Notes under the pieces: model-generated
Databases searched by the model: none
Seen by the model: the letters and a program-made list of their open reading frames with translations, nothing else
What the model was told of the DNA's origin: nothing
Part shown: positions 1 through 8,282 of the stretch, piece by piece
Position numbering within the stretch: the first letter of the stretch is position 1
Layout of the letters: each line of letters opens with the position of its first letter
NCBI RefSeq assembly: GCF_902702915.1
Contig: NZ_LR738849.1
Span: 62,001 to 126,000, forward strand
Direction: 5' to 3'
From: Desulfovibrio sp. 86
GTDB lineage: Bacteria; Desulfobacterota; Desulfovibrionia; Desulfovibrionales; Desulfovibrionaceae
Length of the DNA stretch: 64,000 nt
Translations under genes and position numbers: made by a program

Positions 1-702
1 AACACAGGACCCCACTGGCCGTCTGACATTTCAACGAGACTTCACTCCTTAATAGAAAGCTGCACCGCCCTGGTCATCGGCCCGGGAATGGGACGTGGCA
101 AAGACGCCGCGAAATTTCTGCATGCCCTGCTGGAAGCGCAACGGCCGCCGACTGTTTTTGATGCCGATGCCCTGGCCCTGCTCTCGTACGAACCCAGGCT
201 GCTGGATAAAATCCGCAAAGAAGATGTTCTTACGCCGCACCCAGGCGAGGCGGGCATGCTTCTTGGCGAATCGGCCCAGTCCGTTCAGGGCGACCGGTGG
301 GCGGCCCTGGATAAACTGTGCGCCGCAAGTTGTGGCGTTACGGTGCTTAAAGGGGCAGGCACCATGGTGCGGCAATTATCTGGCCCCACACTGATTTGCC
401 CATATGATGTCCCTCAGCTGGCTGTGGGCGGGTCGGGCGATGTGCTGGCGGGCTGCATAGGCGGATTGCTGGCTTCACGGGCGGGTATTCTGCGTGAACA
501 CAGCGCCGCTCTGCCCTGGGACTGTCACCCGTCCCTGCTGGCTGCAGGCATGGGCGTAGCCCTGCACGCTCTGGCCGGGCGCAGTCTGGCCGTGCAATGG
601 CCCCTGCGCGGAAACACTCCAACAGCGACAGCAGATGCCCTGCCTCACGTGCTTCACACCATTCAGCAAGACCAGGAAGATACTTTTGCATGGCCCAGAT
701 AA
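1..702 (+). CDS. nnrD: ADP-dependent NAD(P)H-hydrate dehydratase, C-terminal part (5' truncated by window edge)
   Basis: The reading frame is open from base 1, so only the C-terminal ~233 residues are seen. It repairs hydrated NAD(P)H in the cytoplasm. The ribokinase-like fold is recognisable from ALVIGPGMGRG at the ATP site and the late motif GGSGDVLAGCIGGLLA, where the GSGD Asp is the expected catalytic base. An upstream NnrE epimerase half, as in YjeF-type fusions, may lie outside the window. The 3' end overlaps tsaE by 13 bases. In many bacteria the nnr and tsaE genes are neighbours, which supports both calls. An internal ATG at 88 is not the true start, because the conserved GPG motif lies partly upstream of it. 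Confidence 0.9.
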   Translation, partial: NTGPHWPSDISTRLHSLIESCTALVIGPGMGRGKDAAKFLHALLEAQRPPTVFDADALALLSYEPRLLDKIRKEDVLTPHPGEAGMLLGESAQSVQGDRWAALDKLCAASCGVTVLKGAGTMVRQLSGPTLICPYDVPQLAVGGSGDVLAGCIGGLLASRAGILREHSAALPWDCHPSLLAAGMGVALHALAGRSLAVQWPLRGNTPTATADALPHVLHTIQQDQEDTFAWPR

Positions 703-1175
703 TACTCTACAGCCTTGAGGACACAGCCCGCTTTGCCCAAATGCTTGTGGCGACCGTAAGTGCCGATGCAAAAACAAGGACGCTTCTGTTGCATGGCGAC
801 CTTGGCAGCGGAAAAACAACGCTGACACGTTTCATGGTGCTGTCTTTACCGGGAGGATCAGAAGCGGAAGTGGCAAGCCCCTCTTTTACTCTATGCAACC
901 ACTATGCAACAGTACCACCTATTCTGCATTGCGATCTCTACCGTTGTGCCGGATCTTTGCCGGAGGAACTTTTTGACGCGCTGGATAATCCGAAGATTTT
1001 AAATATAATTGAATGGTCTGAATTACTGCCCGAGCAGGACAGACCCGAAGAATATCTGGACATCACATTAAAGGCATGCGAAGAAGGTCGATTACTGACG
1101 CTACAGGCGCACGGCTCCCGGGCCGAAGCTCTGTTGCGTCATTTGCGCGGTCAATGGCCCATGCGCAAAGCCTGA
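690..1175 (+). CDS. tsaE: tRNA threonylcarbamoyladenosine biosynthesis ATPase TsaE
   Basis: This is a 161-residue P-loop protein with Walker A GDLGSGKTTLTR at about residue 32 and a mid-protein FDALDNPKILNIIEWSE stretch typical of TsaE. TsaE drives the TsaB-TsaD complex that makes t6A37 on ANN-decoding tRNAs. I chose ATG 690 because the family begins a few residues before the first beta strand. An in-frame ATG at 597 lies deep inside the upstream gene and would add 31 unrelated residues. An AGGAAGA stretch lies just upstream. The 13-base overlap with the NAD(P)H-hydrate gene implies co-transcription. Confidence 0.92.
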   Translation: MAQIILYSLEDTARFAQMLVATVSADAKTRTLLLHGDLGSGKTTLTRFMVLSLPGGSEAEVASPSFTLCNHYATVPPILHCDLYRCAGSLPEELFDALDNPKILNIIEWSELLPEQDRPEEYLDITLKACEEGRLLTLQAHGSRAEALLRHLRGQWPMRKA

Positions 1176-1233
1176 GGCTGGGGCCCGGCCGTCTATGCGG
1201 CTGGCCTGTTGTACTCTTTAAGGATAGTGGGCA

Positions 1234-2469
1234 ATGGATACAGGCATGAAAATTTTAGTACAAAAGTTCGGCGGCACCTCTGTGGCCAGACTTGAGTGCA
1301 TGAAGCAGGTGCGAGAAAAAGTTCTGCACGGCCTCGCTCAGGGCAACAAGGTTATAGCCGTATTGTCAGCCAGGTCTGGCGAAACCAATCACCTTTTAGC
1401 GCTTGCCGATGAATGGTCGGGCACGCCGGACAAGGCCGAATGCGACGCGCTTGTGGCCACTGGCGAACAGGTTTCCATCAGCCTGTTTACCATGCTGCTC
1501 AAAGATGCGGGAATTCGTGCCCGATCCCTGCTGGGCTGGCAGATACCCATTACGACTGACGAAGACTTCGGCCGCGCGCGTATCCGCTCCATAAACAGCA
1601 AAGCCCTGTACGCTTTTCTTGAAGACTACGATGTGCTTGTGGTGGCGGGTTTTCAGGGTTGCACTGAAGACGGCCGTATAACCACCCTCGGTCGCGGCGG
1701 ATCCGACACTTCGGCTGTGGCTTTGGCTGCGGCTCTGGGATCAGTCGAATGCGAAATTTACACAGATGTTGACGGCGTCTATACCACTGACCCCAATATC
1801 TGCTCGACCGCCCGTAAAATGGACCGCGTCGCCTATGAAGAAATGCTGGAAATGGCTAGCATGGGGGCCAAGGTTCTGCACATACGTTCGGTGGAATTTG
1901 CCAAAAAATACAAAGTTCCCGTGCGGGTGCGCTCCACATTCAGCAGTGATCCCGGCACCCTTGTTACTCAGGAGGATTCCAGCATGGAAGCCGTTCTTGT
2001 TTCCGGCATTGCCTACGATAAAGATCAAGCCCGCGTGACCATGCGCGATCTGCCCGATGTGCCTGGAATGGCCGCTGCCGTGTTCGGGCCGCTCTCTGAA
2101 AAAGGCATTCTGGTTGACATGATTGTGCAGAACACCAGCCTGGACGGTCATACGGACATCACCTTCACCATTTCGCGCAAAGATTTGCAGCAAACACTGG
2201 CGGTGATGAAAGAAGTTGCCGAAAAAACCGGCGCGTCCGAAGTTTTGCACGATGTGAGCGTGGCCAAGGTTTCGGCCATTGGCGTGGGCATGCGCAATCA
2301 TTCGGGCGTGGCGGCCCGCACATTTGCCGCCCTTACCCAGGAAGGCATCAACATTCTCATGATCAGCACTTCTGAAATCAAGATCACCATTTTGATTCAG
2401 GAAAAGTATGTTGAGCTGGCCGTGCGCATATTGCACGACACTTTCGGTCTTGACTGGGATATCGGCTAG
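1234..2469 (+). CDS. lysC: Aspartate kinase
   Basis: A 411-residue aspartokinase, the first step of Lys, Thr, Met and diaminopimelate synthesis. KFGGTSV lies at residues 11-17, the substrate region RGGSDTSAVALAAALG near 150, and two C-terminal ACT domains begin near 265 (GIAYDKDQARVTM, then VSAIGVGMRNHSGVA). The ACT pair makes it a single-function, feedback-regulated enzyme of the LysC-alpha type. The start at 1234 is preceded by AGGATA at 1221-1226 with 7-base spacing. An ATG at 1249 is possible but has no better ribosome site. It follows tsaE by 58 bases. No lysine riboswitch fits in so short a leader. Confidence 0.96.
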   Translation: MDTGMKILVQKFGGTSVARLECMKQVREKVLHGLAQGNKVIAVLSARSGETNHLLALADEWSGTPDKAECDALVATGEQVSISLFTMLLKDAGIRARSLLGWQIPITTDEDFGRARIRSINSKALYAFLEDYDVLVVAGFQGCTEDGRITTLGRGGSDTSAVALAAALGSVECEIYTDVDGVYTTDPNICSTARKMDRVAYEEMLEMASMGAKVLHIRSVEFAKKYKVPVRVRSTFSSDPGTLVTQEDSSMEAVLVSGIAYDKDQARVTMRDLPDVPGMAAAVFGPLSEKGILVDMIVQNTSLDGHTDITFTISRKDLQQTLAVMKEVAEKTGASEVLHDVSVAKVSAIGVGMRNHSGVAARTFAALTQEGINILMISTSEIKITILIQEKYVELAVRILHDTFGLDWDIG

Positions 2470-2475
2470 AGGATA

Positions 2476-2506
2476 TCAGCTTTGAGTACATACCGTTCAA
2501 AGCTGA
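2476..2506. terminator. Hairpin after lysC
   Basis: A perfect 10-bp inverted repeat (TCAGCTTTGA / TCAAAGCTGA) with an 11-base loop begins 7 bases after the lysC stop. No T-run follows, so it is a weak or Rho-assisted terminator, or simply an mRNA 3' hairpin. A similar CTTTGAG...CTCAAAG pair occurs near 44910, so it may belong to a dispersed repeat. Confidence 0.45.
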
Positions 2507-2636
2507 CCACACCCCTGTGTTGGCGACATTATATCTGACAGGCCGAACTTGCGCCTTTAGGGCAGGTCCTGTTCGCGTGGCCGTCAGATTGATTTCACTG
2601 TTAAATAACGCTAGTGAGTCTTTACTCCAGACGTGT

Positions 2637-2668
2637 ATATCCGGGCCATGTCATAGTGGCCCGGATAT
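2637..2668 (+). promoter_or_regulatory. 12-bp hairpin abutting the ribosome site of the HD-GYP gene
   Basis: ATATCCGGGCCA (2637-2648) pairs perfectly with TGGCCCGGATAT (2657-2668) across an 8-base loop. The stem ends three bases before AGAGGCGG, the likely Shine-Dalgarno of the gene starting at 2683. Its position suggests a 5'-UTR structure affecting translation or mRNA stability. It has no T-run, so it is not a standard terminator. Confidence 0.5.
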
Positions 2669-2682
2669 AGAGAGGCGGTTTC

Positions 2683-3915
2683 GTGGCTATGGATCCAGTA
2701 AAAATAATTATTACTGAGCTCAAGCCAGGGATGTTTATTGTTAATCCGGGTATTTCCTGGCTTAAAGCTCCCCTTTTGTATATGCAAGAGGGCCTTATTA
2801 CTTCGCAGGAAGAAATAGATACAATCATCAAGCAGGGCTTTGCAGAAGCGTATCATGACCCCAGCCGTTTCCGTCAAATGGACGGTTTCGCAAAAGACCC
2901 CGATGCTGACCATCCGGGCGGATCGGCAAACGGTGATGATGACTTCTCGGATTGGCCAGATCCCCGTACCCCACAGGTTTCTCTGGATGAGGAAATACCT
3001 CAGGCCAAAGCCATCTATTCGGATTCCTTTGAGCATGTAAAAAGCCTGATGCAGGCCGCCCAGGGCGGCGCTGTGGATGTGGCGGCATCCCAGCCGTATG
3101 TGGAGTCCATCGTCAACAGTCTGAACCGCAATGTTGACGCGCTCATCTCCTTGTCAAAGCTTAAAAGCTCGGACGAATACACATACACGCACTCGGTCAA
3201 TGTGACCATCTTCGCTGTCGCGTACGCCCATTATCTCGGCCTGTCAGAAGACAACCTGCATCTTGTCGGCATGGCTAGCCTTTTACATGACTTTGGCAAA
3301 GCTTTTGTGCCACAGGAAATTCTCAACGCGCCACGTCAGCTTCTGCCAAACGAGCTGGAGATCATGCAATCTCATGTGCTGCTTGGTTACAATCAGCTCA
3401 AAAAAGTGGAAAACGTGCGCCCGGAAGTTCTGCAAGGGGTGGTGCAGCACCATGAAAGACACAATGGCACAGGCTATCCGTATCGTTTGTCCGGAAAAAA
3501 AATAGGCATCTATGGCCGCATTCTTTCCGTGAGCGACAACTACGACGCCCTTTCAGCCCGAAGGGTGTATAAAACGCCCATGCCGGCCAATGTGGCATTG
3601 GCCGTCATGTACAAAATGCGGGGACAGGCCTGGGCCCCCGGATATGTTGAGCGCTTTATCAAAATGATGGGAATCTATCCGGTGGGCACGCCAGTGCAGC
3701 TGTCCAGCGGCGAGCGCGGCGTTGTTTGCCGCTCCAATCCTAACTTCCCCGCGCAGCCATGCATCATGCTGGCATTCGATCCGGTGGGCAGACCCATAAA
3801 GCCCCGCGCTCTGGATTTGAGCAGAGATCCGGAAGTTGAGATTGAGCGTTCTCTGGCAGGCAATGAGGCCGAACAGATGGACATCACGTTGCTCCTGTCG
3901 CAAGCGTTCCAATAA
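2683..3915 (+). CDS. HD-GYP cyclic-di-GMP phosphodiesterase with N-terminal DUF3391
   Basis: 410 residues. The N-terminus (ITELKPGMFI...) matches the DUF3391 domain often fused to HD-GYP enzymes. The catalytic domain has its first metal-site His near 170, LLHDFGK with the HD pair at 202-203, and the second signature HHERHNGTGYP at 256-266, so every hallmark residue of an active HD-GYP phosphodiesterase is present. It would hydrolyse c-di-GMP in the cytoplasm; no membrane segment or receiver domain is seen. A GTG start at 2683 is chosen because AGAGGCGG lies about 7 bases upstream; ATG 2689 is the alternative. It converges on the HAD gene with only six bases between stops. Confidence 0.9.
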   Translation: MAMDPVKIIITELKPGMFIVNPGISWLKAPLLYMQEGLITSQEEIDTIIKQGFAEAYHDPSRFRQMDGFAKDPDADHPGGSANGDDDFSDWPDPRTPQVSLDEEIPQAKAIYSDSFEHVKSLMQAAQGGAVDVAASQPYVESIVNSLNRNVDALISLSKLKSSDEYTYTHSVNVTIFAVAYAHYLGLSEDNLHLVGMASLLHDFGKAFVPQEILNAPRQLLPNELEIMQSHVLLGYNQLKKVENVRPEVLQGVVQHHERHNGTGYPYRLSGKKIGIYGRILSVSDNYDALSARRVYKTPMPANVALAVMYKMRGQAWAPGYVERFIKMMGIYPVGTPVQLSSGERGVVCRSNPNFPAQPCIMLAFDPVGRPIKPRALDLSRDPEVEIERSLAGNEAEQMDITLLLSQAFQ

Positions 3916-3921
3916 AGCCCA

Positions 3922-4572
3922 TCACTCTCCGGTCAATAACTTCCGCAGCGCCTTCACATCGCGGCATATCTGATCCGCGCCAGCCTTTTTCAGCTCCTCT
4001 TCGGACCCATAGCCATATAAAACGGCGGCGCAGGGCATGCCCACTTCATGCGCTCCAAGCACGTCGTACTTGCGATCGCCAACCATCAGGCAGTCTTCTG
4101 ACGGCGTAATGCCGAGAGTCTCGCAGGCGTAACGCAGGACTGCGGGTTTGTCGGTGCGCGTTCCCTTGAGTTGCGCCCCAGCAATGCAGGTAAAATAGTG
4201 CGTCAGGTCAAAGTGCTCTATGATGCGCACGGCAAAGGATTCCGGCTTGGAGGTTGCCAGGGCGAGAATGTGCCCGTTTTCCGCCAGTTGGCGCAAGAGA
4301 TCTGCAACGCCGTCATACAGGCGGGCCTCAAAAAGGCCCTGCTCCCCGTAATATTCTCTGTACTTGGCGACCACCTGTTCAATTTTTTCAGGATCTCCGG
4401 GAAAAAACTGTGCAAACGAATCCCGGAGCGGCGGGCCGATAAAGGGGATCAGGCTTTCTTTTGAGGCGGAGATATTGAAAGACTCCAGCGCGTACTGCAC
4501 AGCGCGAATGATGCCCTGCGCCGAATCGGTGATGGTGCCGTCAAGGTCAAAAAAAATAGGGTTAAATTTCAC
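3922..4572 (-). CDS. HAD-family phosphatase, phosphoglycolate-phosphatase-like
   Basis: 216 residues. Motif I FFDLDGTITDS lies at the N-terminus and motif IV GDRKYDVLGAHEVGM near residue 167. A helical cap between them is typical of the Gph/PpaX subgroup, which dephosphorylates small phospho-acids or pyrophosphate. The substrate cannot be read from sequence. I chose GTG at 4572 because GAGGAG sits 9 bases upstream and the protein then begins directly before motif I. The longer ATG form (to 4692) would add 40 residues and run through the terminator hairpin at 4620-4651, which argues against it. Confidence 0.85.
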   Translation of the reverse strand: MKFNPIFFDLDGTITDSAQGIIRAVQYALESFNISASKESLIPFIGPPLRDSFAQFFPGDPEKIEQVVAKYREYYGEQGLFEARLYDGVADLLRQLAENGHILALATSKPESFAVRIIEHFDLTHYFTCIAGAQLKGTRTDKPAVLRYACETLGITPSEDCLMVGDRKYDVLGAHEVGMPCAAVLYGYGSEEELKKAGADQICRDVKALRKLLTGE

Positions 4573-4619
4573 GTGATTTTGCTCCTCGCTAAACCGTTTA
4601 CGCGCCGTTTCGTGGTTGT

Positions 4620-4651
4620 AAAAGCCGCCCTGCCATGACAGGGCGGCTTTT
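4620..4651 (-). terminator. Intrinsic terminator of the DUF4139 gene
   Basis: A 13-bp perfect stem (AAAAGCCGCCCTG / CAGGGCGGCTTTT) with a 6-base loop, ending in TTTT on the minus strand. It lies 28 bases beyond the DUF4139 stop and before the HAD start, so it separates two co-oriented genes. Confidence 0.85.
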
Positions 4652-4678
4652 CCGTTATGAATTACCCATGCGGAGGCA

Positions 4679-6271
4679 TTAGGGAATATCACTGATCATC
4701 GGTATTTCTTTGGATGAGGTGATGGTCACGGAATGCTTGACCTCGGCCTTGCCGTCGCCGGGCACGTCAACATTCCACAGCAGCATCTGTTCATCCGGCA
4801 CCTGCTGCGAGGGTGGCGCGTCGTTGTAGGTGACCGTGACGCCCTGATCAACGATCATCGGCATGGGCCGCTCAAGACGGACGCTGACCGGATTCTTGTG
4901 CGTATTGGTCAGTACGTATGTCCAGGCCCAGGTCCACGTACGGCTCTTTTCAAGGAAACCGCTTTCGCCGCGACGTCTGCTGTTCACAATGACGTTTATG
5001 TGCACGCGCGGGTCAGGCCCGAAATACAGAGTTGCCTCTCCCCCGCGCGGGGTGAAGAAGCCTTGGCCGACGCCCTGGCCATCCACGCAAAACTCTGCGG
5101 AACCATCAGGCCAGGATTGCTCTGCAGGCAGGGTATACTTGCCCATGAGCCACACGCGACTGTCGCCTGTGGTGGGGCGGGCCAGCCATTGCAGGGAGGT
5201 TTTCCACATGTCTTCAACAATGAGCAGACGGGAGCGCCCTTCGGGCAGGCCGCGCACGGCAAGGCTCCAGCGGGCGAACACGGCGCTGCTGTCGTGCACC
5301 ACAGGGGGCGCCATGGGGGCGGCGTCAGCATCGGCCGCCATCATCATGGCCCGACCGGCGGCCTGACGTGCCACCGGGGCAGGCATGGGAGCAGGCGTGG
5401 CCTGTGAATCAACGACCCATTTTCTCAGCTTTGCAGGTTCGCGCGGCCCTTCACCTCTCGAAATAAGGGTAATCTGGGCGTTTTGCCAATCAATGCCCGA
5501 AAGTTGCCAGATTTCAGCCATCAGGCGAACGGCGGTTTCATTGCTCTTGCCATTGCCGGTTTTTGCGTCAAAAGAATATACAGGCCGCCAGCCACAATTT
5601 TGCAATTGATAGCTGTATGTTACCTTAAGGTTTTTATCCTTGATGGGTTTGCGCAGAGCAATGGTGACGCGCTGTCCCATCTCCGGGCTCAGGGGCAACT
5701 GGTCCAGTTGCTGACGCAGTGTTTCCAGACGGCTTACAAGATTGGCCTGCTCGATGATCAGGCCGGGGATTGCGCCCTCCTGCCGCTTTTCCCGCTGGAC
5801 AAGGTCCTGGTAGGAACTGCTGACAGGCGGACTTTGCCACAGCGCCAACTGGGCCTTGAGCGCGGCAAGCCTGCCGTTGACTTCGTTAATCTCCGTTGTC
5901 AGGTCTTCACGCATGGCGGCAAGATGCCCCTTGCGCTCCAAAGCCTGGGGAAAGGTCGTCCAACGGGCGATGACGTGCCCCGGCACATTGATCTGCAGAT
6001 CTTCAGCGCCGCCCGGCAGCACAAAGCTTAAAACGCCCATATCATCATTCATGACAACGGGCAGGGTTTCTTCAACCTGAACCTGGCCGCCAGAAGGCGA
6101 GAGAATGACGGACACCGGACTTGTCGGCGCGGTGGCGGCAATTTTTCCGGGGACAGCCCAGGCGCCGCCAGTGGCCATAAGAGTTACCAAGAGACTCAAG
6201 ACCAGGATGCGCGCACTGTCTGAAAAATTACAGCGGCGAAAAGGGTCTTGCAGATTTTTCCATTTATGCAT
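4679..6271 (-). CDS. Exported DUF4140/DUF4139 domain protein
   Basis: 530 residues. A hydrophobic stretch near 23-38 ending AWA suggests a cleavable signal peptide, so the product is periplasmic or envelope-bound. The mature N-terminus contains a short beta domain, then a Glu/Leu-rich coiled-coil region around residues 95-190. The C-terminal half has the DUF4139 pattern (VRLMAEIWQLSGIDWQNA, later WTYVLTNTHKNPVSVRLE). The family is widespread and poorly characterised; it is sometimes annotated 'mucoidy inhibitor A-like', which says little about activity. An Ala/Met/Pro-rich linker lies between the halves. It lies 58 bases downstream of ettA, with a GC-rich hairpin between them. Confidence 0.8.
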   Translation of the reverse strand: MHKWKNLQDPFRRCNFSDSARILVLSLLVTLMATGGAWAVPGKIAATAPTSPVSVILSPSGGQVQVEETLPVVMNDDMGVLSFVLPGGAEDLQINVPGHVIARWTTFPQALERKGHLAAMREDLTTEINEVNGRLAALKAQLALWQSPPVSSSYQDLVQREKRQEGAIPGLIIEQANLVSRLETLRQQLDQLPLSPEMGQRVTIALRKPIKDKNLKVTYSYQLQNCGWRPVYSFDAKTGNGKSNETAVRLMAEIWQLSGIDWQNAQITLISRGEGPREPAKLRKWVVDSQATPAPMPAPVARQAAGRAMMMAADADAAPMAPPVVHDSSAVFARWSLAVRGLPEGRSRLLIVEDMWKTSLQWLARPTTGDSRVWLMGKYTLPAEQSWPDGSAEFCVDGQGVGQGFFTPRGGEATLYFGPDPRVHINVIVNSRRRGESGFLEKSRTWTWAWTYVLTNTHKNPVSVRLERPMPMIVDQGVTVTYNDAPPSQQVPDEQMLLWNVDVPGDGKAEVKHSVTITSSKEIPMISDIP

Positions 6272-6291
6272 CTGCCCTCCACAAGAGCCTG

Positions 6292-6323
6292 CCCCCCCGC
6301 GCCGGGCAGCCGACGCGGGGGGG
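6292..6323. terminator. GC-rich hairpin between ettA and the DUF4139 gene
   Basis: CCCCCCCGCG and CGCGGGGGGG form a 10-bp stem with a 12-base loop, just after the ettA stop on the minus strand. No T-run follows, so it may attenuate transcription or protect the upstream mRNA rather than terminate fully. Confidence 0.4.
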
Positions 6324-6329
6324 AGGCGT

Positions 6330-8012
6330 TTATCGTGTCAGTTTACGGAATTTGAGGCGGTGCGGCGTGTCGGCATCTTTGCCGAGCCGCTTTTTGCGGT
6401 CATCATCATAATCTGAATAGTTGCCTTCGACAAAAACCACGTTGGCATCGTCTTCAAAGGCCATAATGTGCGTGGCCACCCTGTCAAGGAACCAGCGATC
6501 ATGGCTGATCACCAGCACGCAGCCCGCAAAGTTGTCCAGCGCGTCTTCAAGGGCGCGCATGGTGTTGACGTCAATATCGTTGGTGGGTTCGTCAAGCAGC
6601 AGCACGTTGGCCCCGGACTTGAGCATGCGCGCCAGATGCAGCCGGTTACGTTCACCGCCGGAGAGCACTTCGACCTTTTTTTGCTGATCCGCCCCGTGGA
6701 AGTTGAAACGGGTGCAGTACGCGCGGGCGTTGACCTCGCGGTTGCCAAGCTTTATGGCCTCCGCCCCGTCGCTGATGAGCTCGTACACGGTTTTTCCGGG
6801 CGTAAGGGATTCACGCCCCTGATCAACGTAGGCGAACTGTACGGTTTCTCCAACCTTGAGCGTGCCGGAATCAGGCTTTTCCTGACCGACCAGCATCTTG
6901 AAAAGCGTTGTTTTACCTGCGCCGTTGGGGCCAACGATGCCCACAATGGCTCCTGGCGGAATGATGGCGTTCACGCCGTCCATCAGCATGCGGTCGCCCA
7001 TGGCCTTGCTGATGCCGTCAATTTCAATAACGCTCTTGCCGAGTCGCGGTCCCGGCGGAATATAGATTTCAAGGTCTGGCGCACGCTTTTCACTCTCGTG
7101 CGAAAGCATGGCCTCATAGGCGTTAAGTCGGGCCTTGCCTTTGGCGTGCCGCCCCTTGGGAGACATCCTCACCCACTCCAACTCGCGTTGCAGGGTTTTC
7201 TGCCGTTCGGCTTCTGATTTTTCTTCGTGGGCAAGGCGTTTTTGCTTTTGCTCAAGCCAGGACGAATAGTTGCCCTTCCAGGGAATGCCCCGCCCGCGAT
7301 CCAGTTCGAGAATCCAGCCCGCCACATTATCAAGGAAGTAACGGTCATGCGTGACGGCGATAACTGTGCCGGGAAAAGTGGAGAGATAGCGTTCAAGCCA
7401 GGCCACGGACTCCGCGTCCAGGTGGTTGGTGGGCTCGTCCAGCAGCAGAATATCAGGATTTTGCAGCAGCAGACGGCACAGTGCGACACGGCGGCGCTCG
7501 CCGCCGGAAATCTGGGGCACGGGCATGTCGCCGGGGGGACACCGCAGGGCATCCATGGCCATTTCAAGCCGGGAATCCAGATCCCAGATATTCTTGGCGT
7601 CCATAAGTTCCTGCACTTCAGCCTGCCGCGTGATCAGCGCGTCCATTTCGTCCGGCTCCATGGGCTCGGAGAACTTGGCGTTGATCTCTTCAAACTGGCG
7701 GGCAATGGCGGTCAGATCGCTGACGCCGTCCTCAACCACCTCGCGCACGGTACGCGTTTCACTGGAAAGGGGCTCCTGCTCCAGATAACCTATGGTGTGG
7801 CCCGGGGCGAGGACAGTCTTGCCGTCGTAGGCCTGGTCCACGCCAGCCAGGATTCGCAGCAGGCTGGATTTGCCCGCGCCGTTCAACCCAAGCACGCCAA
7901 TTTTGGCCCCATAAAAATAGGAGAGGGAAATGTCTTTAAGCACTTCCTTCTGGCCGTGGCGCTTGGTCACGCGGATCATTGAATAAATAATCTTGTCTGG
8001 TTCGTTGCTCAT
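6330..8012 (-). CDS. ettA: Energy-dependent translational throttle protein EttA (ABC-F)
   Basis: 560 residues, close to the usual ~555. Two ABC cassettes are complete. First: GLNGAGKSSLLRI, SGGERRRVAL, LLLDEPTNHLDAESVAWLE. Second: GPNGAGKTTLFKM, LSGGERNRLHLARML, LLLDEPTNDIDVNTMRALED. There are no membrane segments, as expected for ABC-F proteins, which bind the ribosomal E site and gate elongation according to ATP/ADP. ATG 8012 is chosen because GAGGAG lies seven bases upstream (GAGGAGCATCATG). The longer frame to 8078 adds 22 residues with no ribosome site. Confidence 0.95.
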   Translation of the reverse strand: MSNEPDKIIYSMIRVTKRHGQKEVLKDISLSYFYGAKIGVLGLNGAGKSSLLRILAGVDQAYDGKTVLAPGHTIGYLEQEPLSSETRTVREVVEDGVSDLTAIARQFEEINAKFSEPMEPDEMDALITRQAEVQELMDAKNIWDLDSRLEMAMDALRCPPGDMPVPQISGGERRRVALCRLLLQNPDILLLDEPTNHLDAESVAWLERYLSTFPGTVIAVTHDRYFLDNVAGWILELDRGRGIPWKGNYSSWLEQKQKRLAHEEKSEAERQKTLQRELEWVRMSPKGRHAKGKARLNAYEAMLSHESEKRAPDLEIYIPPGPRLGKSVIEIDGISKAMGDRMLMDGVNAIIPPGAIVGIVGPNGAGKTTLFKMLVGQEKPDSGTLKVGETVQFAYVDQGRESLTPGKTVYELISDGAEAIKLGNREVNARAYCTRFNFHGADQQKKVEVLSGGERNRLHLARMLKSGANVLLLDEPTNDIDVNTMRALEDALDNFAGCVLVISHDRWFLDRVATHIMAFEDDANVVFVEGNYSDYDDDRKKRLGKDADTPHRLKFRKLTR

Positions 8013-8137
8013 GATGCTCCTCAAAATTTGGTGACGCTTTCGCCTTGCGCAGAAGTGCGACACGAAAACGCGCGCCAAATGGGCGCGTTCTTAAAGAAAC
8101 AGCCTACCTGCTTGGAAGAGCTTTTACAAGTGAACTT

Positions 8138-8162
8138 CCTGCCGCAAGATAGGTGCGGCAGG
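8138..8162. repeat. Inverted repeat in the ettA / BASS divergent intergenic region
   Basis: CCTGCCGCA and TGCGGCAGG form a perfect 9-bp stem with a 7-base loop in the 270-bp gap between divergent genes. It could be an operator or a 5'-UTR hairpin. I see no clear promoter hexamers to decide. Confidence 0.35.
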
Positions 8163-8282
8163 CATGCCGCTTTGCCCAACCCTTTATTGTCAGTACCTTT
8201 TTTAGGGGGCTATTGCCAAGCCAGCACGACTCTGCCAGTATCCCCCACATGATTTGTGACGCCACAGGCGGAGGAATTTGTC

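Noticed and set aside
2517-2717. 66-residue ORF between lysC and the HD-GYP gene
   Set aside because: It runs through the strong hairpin and overlaps the HD-GYP start, with no ribosome site.
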